Assembly: GCA_027486555.1 (NCBI GenBank) | Contig: JAIXOX010000129.1 | Span: 1 to 50,000 of the forward strand | Reading direction: 5' to 3' | DNA: 50,000 bases | From: Comamonadaceae bacterium | GTDB lineage: Bacteria > Pseudomonadota > Gammaproteobacteria > Burkholderiales > Burkholderiaceae_C | Shown: one piece after another, positions 25,723 through 33,034 of the stretch | Numbering within the stretch: the first letter of the stretch is position 1 | Layout of the letters: every line of letters starts with the position of its first letter | The notes under the pieces: model-generated | The model's input: only the letters and a program-made list of their open reading frames with translations | Database searches by the model: none | Told to the model about the DNA's origin: nothing | Position numbers and translations under genes: made by a program

Positions 25723-26957
25723 CGACCCCAGAGGGTGGCCCCTGACAGGTTGCCGTTGCCCACGGGCTGGCTGAAGAGGTAACCGGCTTGTCGTCCAGTC
25801 ATGGTCAGGCTGCCGGCCAGGCTGGCTTTGCTGTTGTTGGTCTCGCTTAAAAAGATGCCAGTTAGTGGATCGACTTTGCCGCTGTAAGAGAAGCCTTGTG
25901 GGCTGATGCCGGGGGCTGTGACTTTGAGCTGGGTGGCGAAAGTGCGCGCAGCGAAGTCAACGCTCAGGCTGCCGGATTCCACTTGGGCGGCACTGACGTC
26001 GTTGCTGGGTGATCGGTATTGGGCGGCGGAGGCGTTGAGTTTGAATTCGGCTTGACTGGTCAGGTTGGGCAAAAGGTTGACGGCGCTGGCTTCGCGAAAG
26101 AGGAAGTAATAGCCGTCACCCACGGTGACTTCGCGGCCTTGCATGGCTTCGCGAAAGCCCAGGGTGAGGCTGTCGCCTGGTGCGGGTGTGCGTGTCCAAC
26201 GCCCCCAGGCCAGGCGCGAGACGGGAAAGAGGCCCTCGAGGAGTTTGTCGTCCACGCTGTTGACTTTGGGGTCGTCAATGCCTTTGCGGTCCGGCGACAA
26301 GGGTTTAGCCGGATCTTTGACACCAGGCAGGATTTGCAAGCTGGGGTCTGTGAAGCCGCTTTTGTAGATGAGGGCCATGCCGACCATGTCGGCAGTGAGT
26401 TCGCGGGCCCGTGAGCCTGAGCAAACACCAAGGGCCTGGGCTTTGCAATTTTGGTCGAACGGGGCCATGACGATGGCACCTTGGTTGACCATGACGCGTG
26501 TGCCTTCTTGGTTGGTTTGGGTGACGAAGTCGGTGCCTTTGACGCCAATGGCCACCAAGGGGGTGTTGAGCCGGAACCGGTCTTTGGCCGCTTGGGCGGC
26601 GGCACCGGAGATGGAGCGGACTTCGCCTCGGTCAAGGCTCATGCGCACCACCGAGACGGCGGGATCTGCGGGGTTGTAGCGAAACTCTTGAATTGACAGC
26701 ACCGAGTTGGGGCGGACGCTGACGAGGGCGCCATCAACGAAACGGATGTGAACGTGTCCGTTGACCGATGTTTTGACGATGTCGCCTTGCTGAATGAGGT
26801 CGCCTTTGGCGGGAACCAAACCGGGACTGGCCGTGCGTTCGATTTCGGATTGGCCGATGACGAGGGTGATTTCGCCGACACGGCTTGTGGCCCATGCCGG
26901 CTGCATCAGGACAGCGACCAGGGCGGTCAGTAAGCCTTTTTTGATGAGAGTGAGCAT
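25719..26957 (-). CDS. FecR-domain periplasmic protein with C-terminal beta-sheet domain
   Basis: A 412-residue protein. The signal peptide covers residues 1-23 (MLTLIKKGLLTALVAVLMQPAWA). The FecR domain follows at about 50-170 (GDIVKTSVNGHVHIRFVDGALVSVRPNSVLSIQEF, then TPLVAIGVKGTDFVTQT). The C-terminal 170 residues are strand-rich (EFKLNASAAQYRS, SLSVDFAARTFATQLKV, GFSYSGKVD), similar in style to transferrin-binding-protein-like lipocalin barrels. FecR domains without an associated sigma factor often sit beside CHASE2 proteins, as here. It could present an envelope ligand or stress signal to the CHASE2 sensor (inference). It is first gene of the operon, about 28 nt downstream of a CRP-type promoter on the minus strand. 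Confidence 0.85.
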   Translation of the reverse strand: MLTLIKKGLLTALVAVLMQPAWATSRVGEITLVIGQSEIERTASPGLVPAKGDLIQQGDIVKTSVNGHVHIRFVDGALVSVRPNSVLSIQEFRYNPADPAVSVVRMSLDRGEVRSISGAAAQAAKDRFRLNTPLVAIGVKGTDFVTQTNQEGTRVMVNQGAIVMAPFDQNCKAQALGVCSGSRARELTADMVGMALIYKSGFTDPSLQILPGVKDPAKPLSPDRKGIDDPKVNSVDDKLLEGLFPVSRLAWGRWTRTPAPGDSLTLGFREAMQGREVTVGDGYYFLFREASAVNLLPNLTSQAEFKLNASAAQYRSPSNDVSAAQVESGSLSVDFAARTFATQLKVTAPGISPQGFSYSGKVDPLTGIFLSETNNSKASLAGSLTMTGRQAGYLFSQPVGNGNLSGATLWGR

Positions 26958-26991
26958 GGGTTAGCCAAAAAAAGAATCGGAGTAAGAGGGT

Positions 26992-27034
26992 ATTCTATGA
27001 AGGGTTACAACAAATACGTGTGAGTACAATCACA
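26992..27034 (-). promoter_or_regulatory. Class II CRP-type promoter of the FecR-cyclase operon
   Basis: The perfect site TGTGATTGTACTCACA (minus strand, 27034-27019) is followed, exactly 21 bp later on the minus strand, by TAGAAT (26997-26992). Box sequence, spacing and -10 are the same as at the two S-layer promoters. The site also lies 51 bp upstream of the divergent Crp/Fnr-family gene, so it could serve autoregulation; no similarly spaced -10 is seen in that direction. Confidence 0.8.
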
Positions 27035-27084
27035 GGTCCGTAAAGATTCTTTCGTATGCATGGCTGTTTCATAATACGCAACCA

Positions 27085-27798
27085 ATGGCCATACACCCCT
27101 CTTTGTTGCTTCAGTTTTCTTTGCTGAAGAATTTGCCCCCCGCCTTGTTGCCCGAGGTTGCCGAAGCCTCCTTGCTCAAAACCTTTGCCAAGCGCGAAGT
27201 CGTGCTGAACAAGGGGGCGGCTTCGGTGCAGCTGTGCTTTTTGCTGGAAGGACGCCTGCAGGCGACAGACTTCACGCTCGACGGCAAGGAAGTTGGCCTG
27301 TACTTTGTTGACGAGGGTGGTTATTTTGGCGAGATTGCCATGCTGGATGGTTTGGCGCAGCCCGAAATCATGATGGCCAACAAGAAGTCGCAAGTCGTGA
27401 CGATTCCCAACTCGGTGATACGCAAGCTGATTTTGTCGCACCCGGCCATGACCGAGGCGATCACCACAGGCCTGGCCAAACGCATCCGGGCGCAAAGCGA
27501 GCAGCGGCAGATTTTGTCGATCAACAACCCGATGCAGCGGGTGTGCTCACAAATTTTGTCGATGCAGCAGCCAGCTCGGCAAGGCGATGTGTCGGCCAGT
27601 GTGGAGTGGGCTTTGGCCGATCCACCGACGCATCAAGAGCTGGCCATGATGGTGAATTTGAGCCGCGAAACGGTGACCCGGGTGTTTCAGATTTTGCAAA
27701 GCCAGTCTTTGGTTTTGCGAGAAAAAGATGCGCTGATCGTGTCGAAACCTGATGTTTTGCAACAGGTGGCCAAGGGGCTGCTGGATTTAACCAAATAA
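27085..27798 (+). CDS. Crp/Fnr-family transcription regulator
   Basis: A 237-residue protein. The cyclic-nucleotide-binding fold covers about residues 10-120 (FLLEGRLQ, FGEIAML), the dimer helix about 115-145, and the winged helix about 175-225 with recognition helix LSRETVTRVF. The Arg-Glu-x-x-x-Arg spacing matches E. coli CRP (RETVGR) and predicts TGTGA half-sites, which occur three times in this window. The phosphate-binding cassette is altered: after FGEIAMLDGLA the Arg-Ser pair that contacts cAMP in CRP reads Pro-Glu (QPEIM). There are no FNR-type N-terminal Cys residues. The ligand is therefore uncertain. It is followed 4 bp later by the Wzm-like permease, so it heads the polysaccharide-export operon. 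Confidence 0.9.
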   Translation: MAIHPSLLLQFSLLKNLPPALLPEVAEASLLKTFAKREVVLNKGAASVQLCFLLEGRLQATDFTLDGKEVGLYFVDEGGYFGEIAMLDGLAQPEIMMANKKSQVVTIPNSVIRKLILSHPAMTEAITTGLAKRIRAQSEQRQILSINNPMQRVCSQILSMQQPARQGDVSASVEWALADPPTHQELAMMVNLSRETVTRVFQILQSQSLVLREKDALIVSKPDVLQQVAKGLLDLTK

Positions 27799-27802
27799 AA
27801 AC

Positions 27803-28618
27803 ATGCACTTTGTTGAGTTTTTTAAACGCTATTTTTGGCCCCTGCAGCATGCCCATTTGTTGTGGCAGTTTGCGCGGCGTGAAGTGCTGGGGCGTTACCG
27901 TGGCTCCCTGTTGGGGCTGGGCTGGTCTTTTGTTTCGCCTTTGTTGATGCTGGCGGTTTACACCTTTGTGTTTGTGGGTGTTTTCAAGGCGCGTTGGCCA
28001 GGGTCCGAGGCCGGTGGTGGCGTTGAGTTTGCCTTGCAGTTGATGACCGGGTTGATGGTTTTTAATCTGTTTTCGGAGTTGGCTTCGCGTGCGCCGCAGC
28101 TGATTTTGGAGCAGCCCAATTTGGTGAAAAAAGTGATTTTTCCGCTCGAGGTCTTGCCGTGGGTGGCGGTGCTGTCGGCCAGCTTTCATTGGTTGCTCAA
28201 TGCCTCGGTGCTGTGCTTGGCCACCTTGGTGGTGCACGGCGCTTTGCCTTGGTCGGCGGTGGTTTTGCCTGTAGTGATTTTGAGCTTTTTGCCTTTCATG
28301 CTCGGCTTGTGCTGGTTTTTGTCTGCGCTGGGGGTGTATGTGCGTGACATTGGCCAGATGATGCTGATGGTGGTGAGCATGGGCATGTTTTTGTCACCGG
28401 TTTTTTACTCAACGCGTGCATTGCCCAAAGCCTTGCAAGACTGGATGTGGCTGAACCCCTTGAGCTTTGTGATCGAGACCTCGCGCATGGTGTTGCTGCA
28501 AGGTGTGTGGCCTGACTGGTGGGGCTTGTTGGTCTATGCTTTGGGCGGGTGTTGTGCAGCAATGCTGGGCGCAGGATTTTTTCAATTGACGCGCAAGGGG
28601 TTTGCCGATGTCCTCTGA
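27803..28618 (+). CDS. wzm: Polysaccharide ABC-2 export permease (Wzm-like)
   Basis: A 271-residue inner-membrane protein with six hydrophobic segments and the conserved N-terminus of the family: LLWQFARREVLGRYRGSLLGLGWSFVSPLLMLAVYTFVFVGVF. Internal signatures include FNLFSELASRAPQLILEQPNLVKKVIFPLEVLPWV, and the last loop has FLSPVFYSTRALP. It transports lipid-linked O-antigen or capsule chains with the ATPase encoded directly downstream, whose start codon overlaps this gene by 11 bp. The gene follows the Crp-like regulator with a 4-bp gap, suggesting co-transcription. Confidence 0.93.
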   Translation: MHFVEFFKRYFWPLQHAHLLWQFARREVLGRYRGSLLGLGWSFVSPLLMLAVYTFVFVGVFKARWPGSEAGGGVEFALQLMTGLMVFNLFSELASRAPQLILEQPNLVKKVIFPLEVLPWVAVLSASFHWLLNASVLCLATLVVHGALPWSAVVLPVVILSFLPFMLGLCWFLSALGVYVRDIGQMMLMVVSMGMFLSPVFYSTRALPKALQDWMWLNPLSFVIETSRMVLLQGVWPDWWGLLVYALGGCCAAMLGAGFFQLTRKGFADVL

Positions 28619-31004
28619 ACTGAATGTGATCGAGGCGCAGGACCTGTCCAAGGTTTACCAACTCTTTTTGTCTCCTGCCGACCGTTTGCGGCAGATGTTG
28701 TTTGGCGCGTCTCGCTTTGGCAACCGGTCTTTTTCGGCGCTGAGTGGCGTGAGTTTTTCGCTGCAGCGGGGTGAGGTGCTGGGCTTGGTGGGGCGTAACG
28801 GCGCGGGCAAATCCACCTTGCTGCAAATTGTGTGCGGTACCTTGGTGCCGTCTTCGGGCGCATTGAATGTGCGTGGCCGTGTGGCTGCGCTGCTGGAACT
28901 GGGCGCGGGTTTTAATGTTGAGTTTTCGGGCCGGGAAAACGTGTATTTGTATGGCGCGGTATTGGGTTTGTCGCACCAGGAGATGGCGGACCGCTTTGAC
29001 GAAATTGTGGCGTTTTCGGACATTGGCGAATTCATCGATCAGCCGGTGAAAACGTATTCAAGTGGCATGTATGTGCGCTTGGCTTTTTCAATTGCCACCA
29101 GCGTTGACCCCGACATTTTGGTGGTGGATGAGGCTTTGTCTGTGGGTGATGGCGAGTTTGCCCGCAAGTCGTTTGACCGGATCATGGCGCTGCGCGCCAA
29201 GGGCACCACGATTTTGTTTTGCTCTCATTCGCTGTTTCAAATTGAGTCGATCTGCACCCGCGCCATTTGGTTGCATGCGGGCAAGGTGGTGGCTCAGGGC
29301 AACCCGGCGCAGGTGGTGTCGGCTTATCAGGAATTTTTGGACAGTGCCGAGGCGCAGCAGCCTGCTTTAGCCGTTTCACCCGCACAACCATCGGCCCCTA
29401 AGGGCTATGCCCGGCTGACGCGGGTGCGGGTGGGTGGCTTGGCTCCGGGTCAGGGGCCGCTGCAGGTGCTGTCCTTGACCGATGATTTGCTGGTAGAGGC
29501 TCGCTTTTCTAGTGACCCCAACTTGCCCTGCCCTTCTTTGGCTGTCACGATTCATACGCCCGATGGTCGCCTTGTGAGCAGCGCAGGTGCTTGGAATGAT
29601 CGCATCTTGCTTGAAAGGGATGCCATCGGTTTGGGACATGTCAGCATTTGCTTTCCTCGCTTGCCTTTGCTCAAGGGGCGCTATTACGTCAGCTTGCATT
29701 TGTTTTGTGAGCGTGGTCTGCACATTTACGATGTGGCCGACCGTGCGGTGTACTTATCAGTTGAGCAAGATGGTTTGGAGCAAGGTTTGTTTCACATCCC
29801 TCGCATATGGTCACCCAAGGCCGCAAACAAAGGTCCGTCTTCCTCCGCCGACCCGTTGTCCGCCCCCGAAGAGCAAACCCCAATGTCCCCCGAAGTTTTG
29901 CTGGACTGGTTGTCTGCGACTGCACCTTCTTTGCCCGAGGGCGCCTCTTTGACTTGCCCCTTCCCTCAAGCACCAGGACTTGAGACGCTGGCCCCCCGGT
30001 TTGGTTTGACTGCGCAAACCGATGGTCATTTTGTCAAAACACGCCAACCTCGTTGGTCTTTGGCTTGGGTTCGTTCAGATACGCCTCCAATTGATTGGCA
30101 TGCTTTGTTCAAAGTCTGTTTTGGCCATGAGATGTCACAGTCCCATTGGGACTGGAAATACCGTGGTCAACATTTGGCAGGGGTGGGTGTTTTTTCCTCT
30201 TCAGGCTTGGTTGGCTTTTACGGTGCACTGCCTCGGCATGTGATCAAGCACGGTGTGCCTTGCATGGCCTTGCAGATTGGCGATGTGATGGTGCATCCGT
30301 CAGAGCGGGGTGTTCTGACACGGCATGGCCCTTTCAATCTGTCCTGCACCACCTTGCTGGAACAATTGATGGGTTTTGATCGCCCTTATTTACTGGGTTT
30401 CGGATTTCCCAATCAAAAGGCTTTGAAACTTGCGACACGCCAAGGCTTGTACGAGTCGGTGGATCAAATGACCGAAACAGTTTGGCCAGTCCGCCGCATG
30501 CGTGCTGACTGGCGTATTCGTTCACAGCCTTTGTCGCAACTTGATGAAGCGAAGGTCAATGCCTGTTGGACGGATATGGCCCTGGCCATGAAGTCCAGCA
30601 TTTTGGGCGTTCGCGACTGGCAGTTTGTGGTTAGCAGGTATTTGCAGCACCCAACGGTCAGCTACACGGTTTTGCTTGTGAGGTCTCGTTTTTCAGGCAC
30701 CCCCATCGGCGTGGTTGTGATTCGCGATCGCGCCGAAGATGGCCTGGAATTGGTGGACTTGATGGGCAAGCCTTCCCATTTCCCCCTGCTTGTTCGCGCT
30801 GCGTTGCGCCATGCCTATTTGCTTGGCCGTCATCGTTTGACTGCATGGTGCACATTGAGTCATCAACATTTGCTGAGCGTTTGTGAAGGTGTGTCTTGCC
30901 CCATTGACGTCTGGATTCCAGCCAATGTGTGGTCGGATGGCCCCACTGCTGCAAGTTTAAAAGGGCAGTGGTGGTTAATGGGTGGTGATACGGACTTCCG
31001 GTAA
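28608..31004 (+). CDS. wzt: Wzt-like export ATPase fused to a GNAT-like acyltransferase domain
   Basis: A 798-residue protein from ATG 28608, with AGGGG upstream; the TTG two codons earlier is less likely. Residues about 5-245 are the ABC ATPase: Walker A GRNGAGKST, signature YSSGMYVRLAFSIA, Walker B ILVVDEAL, switch His CSHS. Residues about 265-400 form a Wzt-type C-terminal glycan-recognition beta domain (FSSDPNLPCPSLAVTIHTPDG, KGRYYVSLHLF). After a Ser/Pro-rich linker (400-430), residues about 475-795 look like a GNAT/Acetyltransf_9-type domain: HWDWKYRGQHLAGVGVFSSSG, LVGFYGALP, QIGDVMVHPSERG. Wzt usually ends after the glycan domain at about 400-450 residues. The fusion suggests N-acylation coupled to export; the downstream PIG-L deacetylase supports amino-sugar editing. 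Confidence 0.85.
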   Translation: MSSELNVIEAQDLSKVYQLFLSPADRLRQMLFGASRFGNRSFSALSGVSFSLQRGEVLGLVGRNGAGKSTLLQIVCGTLVPSSGALNVRGRVAALLELGAGFNVEFSGRENVYLYGAVLGLSHQEMADRFDEIVAFSDIGEFIDQPVKTYSSGMYVRLAFSIATSVDPDILVVDEALSVGDGEFARKSFDRIMALRAKGTTILFCSHSLFQIESICTRAIWLHAGKVVAQGNPAQVVSAYQEFLDSAEAQQPALAVSPAQPSAPKGYARLTRVRVGGLAPGQGPLQVLSLTDDLLVEARFSSDPNLPCPSLAVTIHTPDGRLVSSAGAWNDRILLERDAIGLGHVSICFPRLPLLKGRYYVSLHLFCERGLHIYDVADRAVYLSVEQDGLEQGLFHIPRIWSPKAANKGPSSSADPLSAPEEQTPMSPEVLLDWLSATAPSLPEGASLTCPFPQAPGLETLAPRFGLTAQTDGHFVKTRQPRWSLAWVRSDTPPIDWHALFKVCFGHEMSQSHWDWKYRGQHLAGVGVFSSSGLVGFYGALPRHVIKHGVPCMALQIGDVMVHPSERGVLTRHGPFNLSCTTLLEQLMGFDRPYLLGFGFPNQKALKLATRQGLYESVDQMTETVWPVRRMRADWRIRSQPLSQLDEAKVNACWTDMALAMKSSILGVRDWQFVVSRYLQHPTVSYTVLLVRSRFSGTPIGVVVIRDRAEDGLELVDLMGKPSHFPLLVRAALRHAYLLGRHRLTAWCTLSHQHLLSVCEGVSCPIDVWIPANVWSDGPTAASLKGQWWLMGGDTDFR

Positions 31005-32221
31005 TGGACATGGCCACACTCAATTTTTTGCGGGTTTTGATGGTGACCCGGGAAATAGGCAATGACCGGCGATACGGCTTGGGCAAAAGCCTGGCGCCTG
31101 TCGTTGAGGCTTTGCGCGACAGTGGCGTGATGGCTCAATACATTTGCCAAGATGATTTACCCGCCAGTTGGCAGTCCTGGCGCGCCCGATGGCTCAAACG
31201 AATTTCATCATGGCCCGGTTTTCGGGGGCGATTGGACCGCCGTGTGCAGCTTTCAGCTTGGTCTGAACGCCTGTGGATGGGTTTTTGGGCCGCCCGACTT
31301 GCCCGAGATCAAGCCTTTTCGCATGTCCATTTGCACGATCCCTGGATGGGCTTGGGATTTCGACTCGCGGCTTGGCGCATGGGTCTTGGCTCGGTTCGCT
31401 GGGGCGTTACGGAACATGGCTGTGGCTCTTATTCGTTTACCACCCATGTTGATGGCTTGCATCAAGGCCGCCGAAGTGCCCTGTTTTTTCGTCGGCTTGA
31501 GGCTCAGACTTTGGCTGCGGCTGATTGGGTTTTTTGCCCTACCCAAACCGCCGCCGAGCAGTTGGCCCGCGATTTGGCCCTGCCATCCTTGCCCGCGCAT
31601 TGGCATGTGGTGGCTCACCCACGCCCTGCTCGAACCTCCTTGAGTTCGGCCGCTGCACGTTCCCTGTTGAATTGGTCGCCCCATGGTATTTACGTGGTGG
31701 CCGTTGGGCGATTGGTGCCGTTGAAAAACATGGACTGGATTGTTCAGGCCTGCGGCGCTTTGATGACGCAATTTGACCATCTGCACTTGTGCATTTTGGG
31801 AGAAGGCGATCAGGCACGCTTTCGCCAATTGGCCAAGGATGCTGGCTTGGGCGACCGGCTGCTTTTAGATGTCACCGACGATGTGTCGCCCTTTTTGCAT
31901 GCAGCCGATGTGTATGTGAGTGCCTCTTCAACAGAGTCATTTGGCTTGGCCAATCTGGAGGCCATGTGTGCAGGTTTGCCGTGTCTGTGCACGGCTGTAG
32001 GTGGCGTCCCCGACGTGATGTCGGATGGTGCGTGGTTAGTGGCCTGCGAACAGGACAGCTTGACACGCGCCTTGGCTGCCTTGTTGCAAAACGCATCGTT
32101 GCGTGACATATGGCGCAGCAGGGCGCAGGCTCGGGCCGATGCGTGGCCAGATGCGCATTCAATCGCTCAAATTTATGCTCAAGTTTATTCAGCGCTTTCG
32201 CCGCCCCAAGTTTCCAGTTGA
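31004..32221 (+). CDS. GT4-family glycosyltransferase
   Basis: A 405-residue GT-B fold enzyme. The N-terminal Rossmann half has LRVLMVTREIGNDRRYGLGKSLAPVVEAL, and VHLHDPWMGLGFRLA followed by GVTEHGCGSYSF. The C-terminal half has the Glycos_transf_1 core YVVAVGRLVPLKNMDWIVQA, LGEGDQARFRQLAKDAGL, and the nucleotide-sugar-binding ESFGLANLEAMCAGLPCLCT with its EX7E-like Glu residues. It is cytoplasmic and probably extends the exported polysaccharide. Its start shares one base with the preceding stop (TAATG), and its end overlaps the PIG-L gene. Confidence 0.9.
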   Translation: MDMATLNFLRVLMVTREIGNDRRYGLGKSLAPVVEALRDSGVMAQYICQDDLPASWQSWRARWLKRISSWPGFRGRLDRRVQLSAWSERLWMGFWAARLARDQAFSHVHLHDPWMGLGFRLAAWRMGLGSVRWGVTEHGCGSYSFTTHVDGLHQGRRSALFFRRLEAQTLAAADWVFCPTQTAAEQLARDLALPSLPAHWHVVAHPRPARTSLSSAAARSLLNWSPHGIYVVAVGRLVPLKNMDWIVQACGALMTQFDHLHLCILGEGDQARFRQLAKDAGLGDRLLLDVTDDVSPFLHAADVYVSASSTESFGLANLEAMCAGLPCLCTAVGGVPDVMSDGAWLVACEQDSLTRALAALLQNASLRDIWRSRAQARADAWPDAHSIAQIYAQVYSALSPPQVSS

Positions 32222-32951
32222 CTTACCCTTGTGCCAGTTGCCATCTGTTTTGGATGTGTCGAAGGCCACTCGCGTCTTGGTTTTTGCCCCACACCCCGAC
32301 GATGAAGTGCTGGGCTGTGGCGGTACTTTGGCCTTGCTGACGGATCACTGCCAAATCCGCGTGGTTTTGGTCACCAATGGGAGTGGTGGCGGTGACTTGC
32401 CCCCCGAGATCGGCCCCCGCAGATGCTTGGAATGGGCTGAGTCTTTGGCCCATCTGGGCATCAAGAATGTGTCGTACTTGAATGCGCCTGATGGTGCTGT
32501 TGTACCTGCACCCGGTTTGCAGCATTTCATCGAGGCCGAGATCGATGCTTTTCAGCCTGATTGGATTTTTTCACCCAGCATGACGGACTATCACCGCGAT
32601 CACATGGCCATTGCCCAAATGGTCCAGTCGGTCTGTTTTCAATTTGCCTGCGTCAAGCAATTGCTGATGTATGAAATTTGGGCCCCCACTTGGGCGACCC
32701 ATATTGTCAACATCACGCCTGTTGTCACACTCAAGCGAGAGGCCCTGTTGCTGCAAAAAACGTCATTGCAATATGGCAATTACTTGCAGGCCATTGAAGG
32801 CTTGAACCTTTACCGAGGTCTTTACCTGGGCTTTCCCAATGCGTCGGCTGAAGCCTTTTGGGTCGTGACATCTACCCCCTCTTCGTGGCGTATGGATTGC
32901 CACCAATTTTGGCTTCGGTGGTTGAATTTTTTTCACCAGCAGAATAAATAA
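32175..32951 (+). CDS. PIG-L/LmbE-family N-deacetylase
   Basis: About 258 residues. The LmbE fold begins RVLVFAPHPDDEVLGCGGTLALL, with the zinc motif HPDDE, and later has SPSMTDYHRDHMAIAQMV, supplying the remaining zinc His in H-x2-D-H. Family members deacetylate GlcNAc-containing lipids or small thiol precursors. Next to a Wzt-GNAT fusion and glycosyltransferases, a role in deacetylating an amino sugar of the glycan is likely. The start is uncertain: ATG 32175 is adopted, and ATG 32151 or the far upstream 32103 are in frame, all inside the glycosyltransferase gene and without a clear ribosome-binding site. Last gene of the operon. Confidence 0.85.
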   Translation: MLKFIQRFRRPKFPVDLPLCQLPSVLDVSKATRVLVFAPHPDDEVLGCGGTLALLTDHCQIRVVLVTNGSGGGDLPPEIGPRRCLEWAESLAHLGIKNVSYLNAPDGAVVPAPGLQHFIEAEIDAFQPDWIFSPSMTDYHRDHMAIAQMVQSVCFQFACVKQLLMYEIWAPTWATHIVNITPVVTLKREALLLQKTSLQYGNYLQAIEGLNLYRGLYLGFPNASAEAFWVVTSTPSSWRMDCHQFWLRWLNFFHQQNK

Positions 32952-32980
32952 AAATTCTAAATTTATAGATTTTTAAAACC

Positions 32981-33014
32981 ATCCATGCAAACCCAATCAT
33001 TGGAATGCATGGAT
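32981..33014. terminator. Hairpin between convergent operons
   Basis: ATCCATGC (32981-32988) pairs with GCATGGAT (33007-33014), and inside it CCAAT-c-ATTGG forms a second helix. It lies in the 83-bp AT-rich gap between the stop codons of the PIG-L gene and the facing glycosyltransferase gene. Flanking runs are TTTTAAAACC and TAAAAG rather than a clean T tract, so terminator function is probable but not certain. Confidence 0.55.
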
Positions 33015-33034
33015 TAAAAGTTTACATTACAAAA

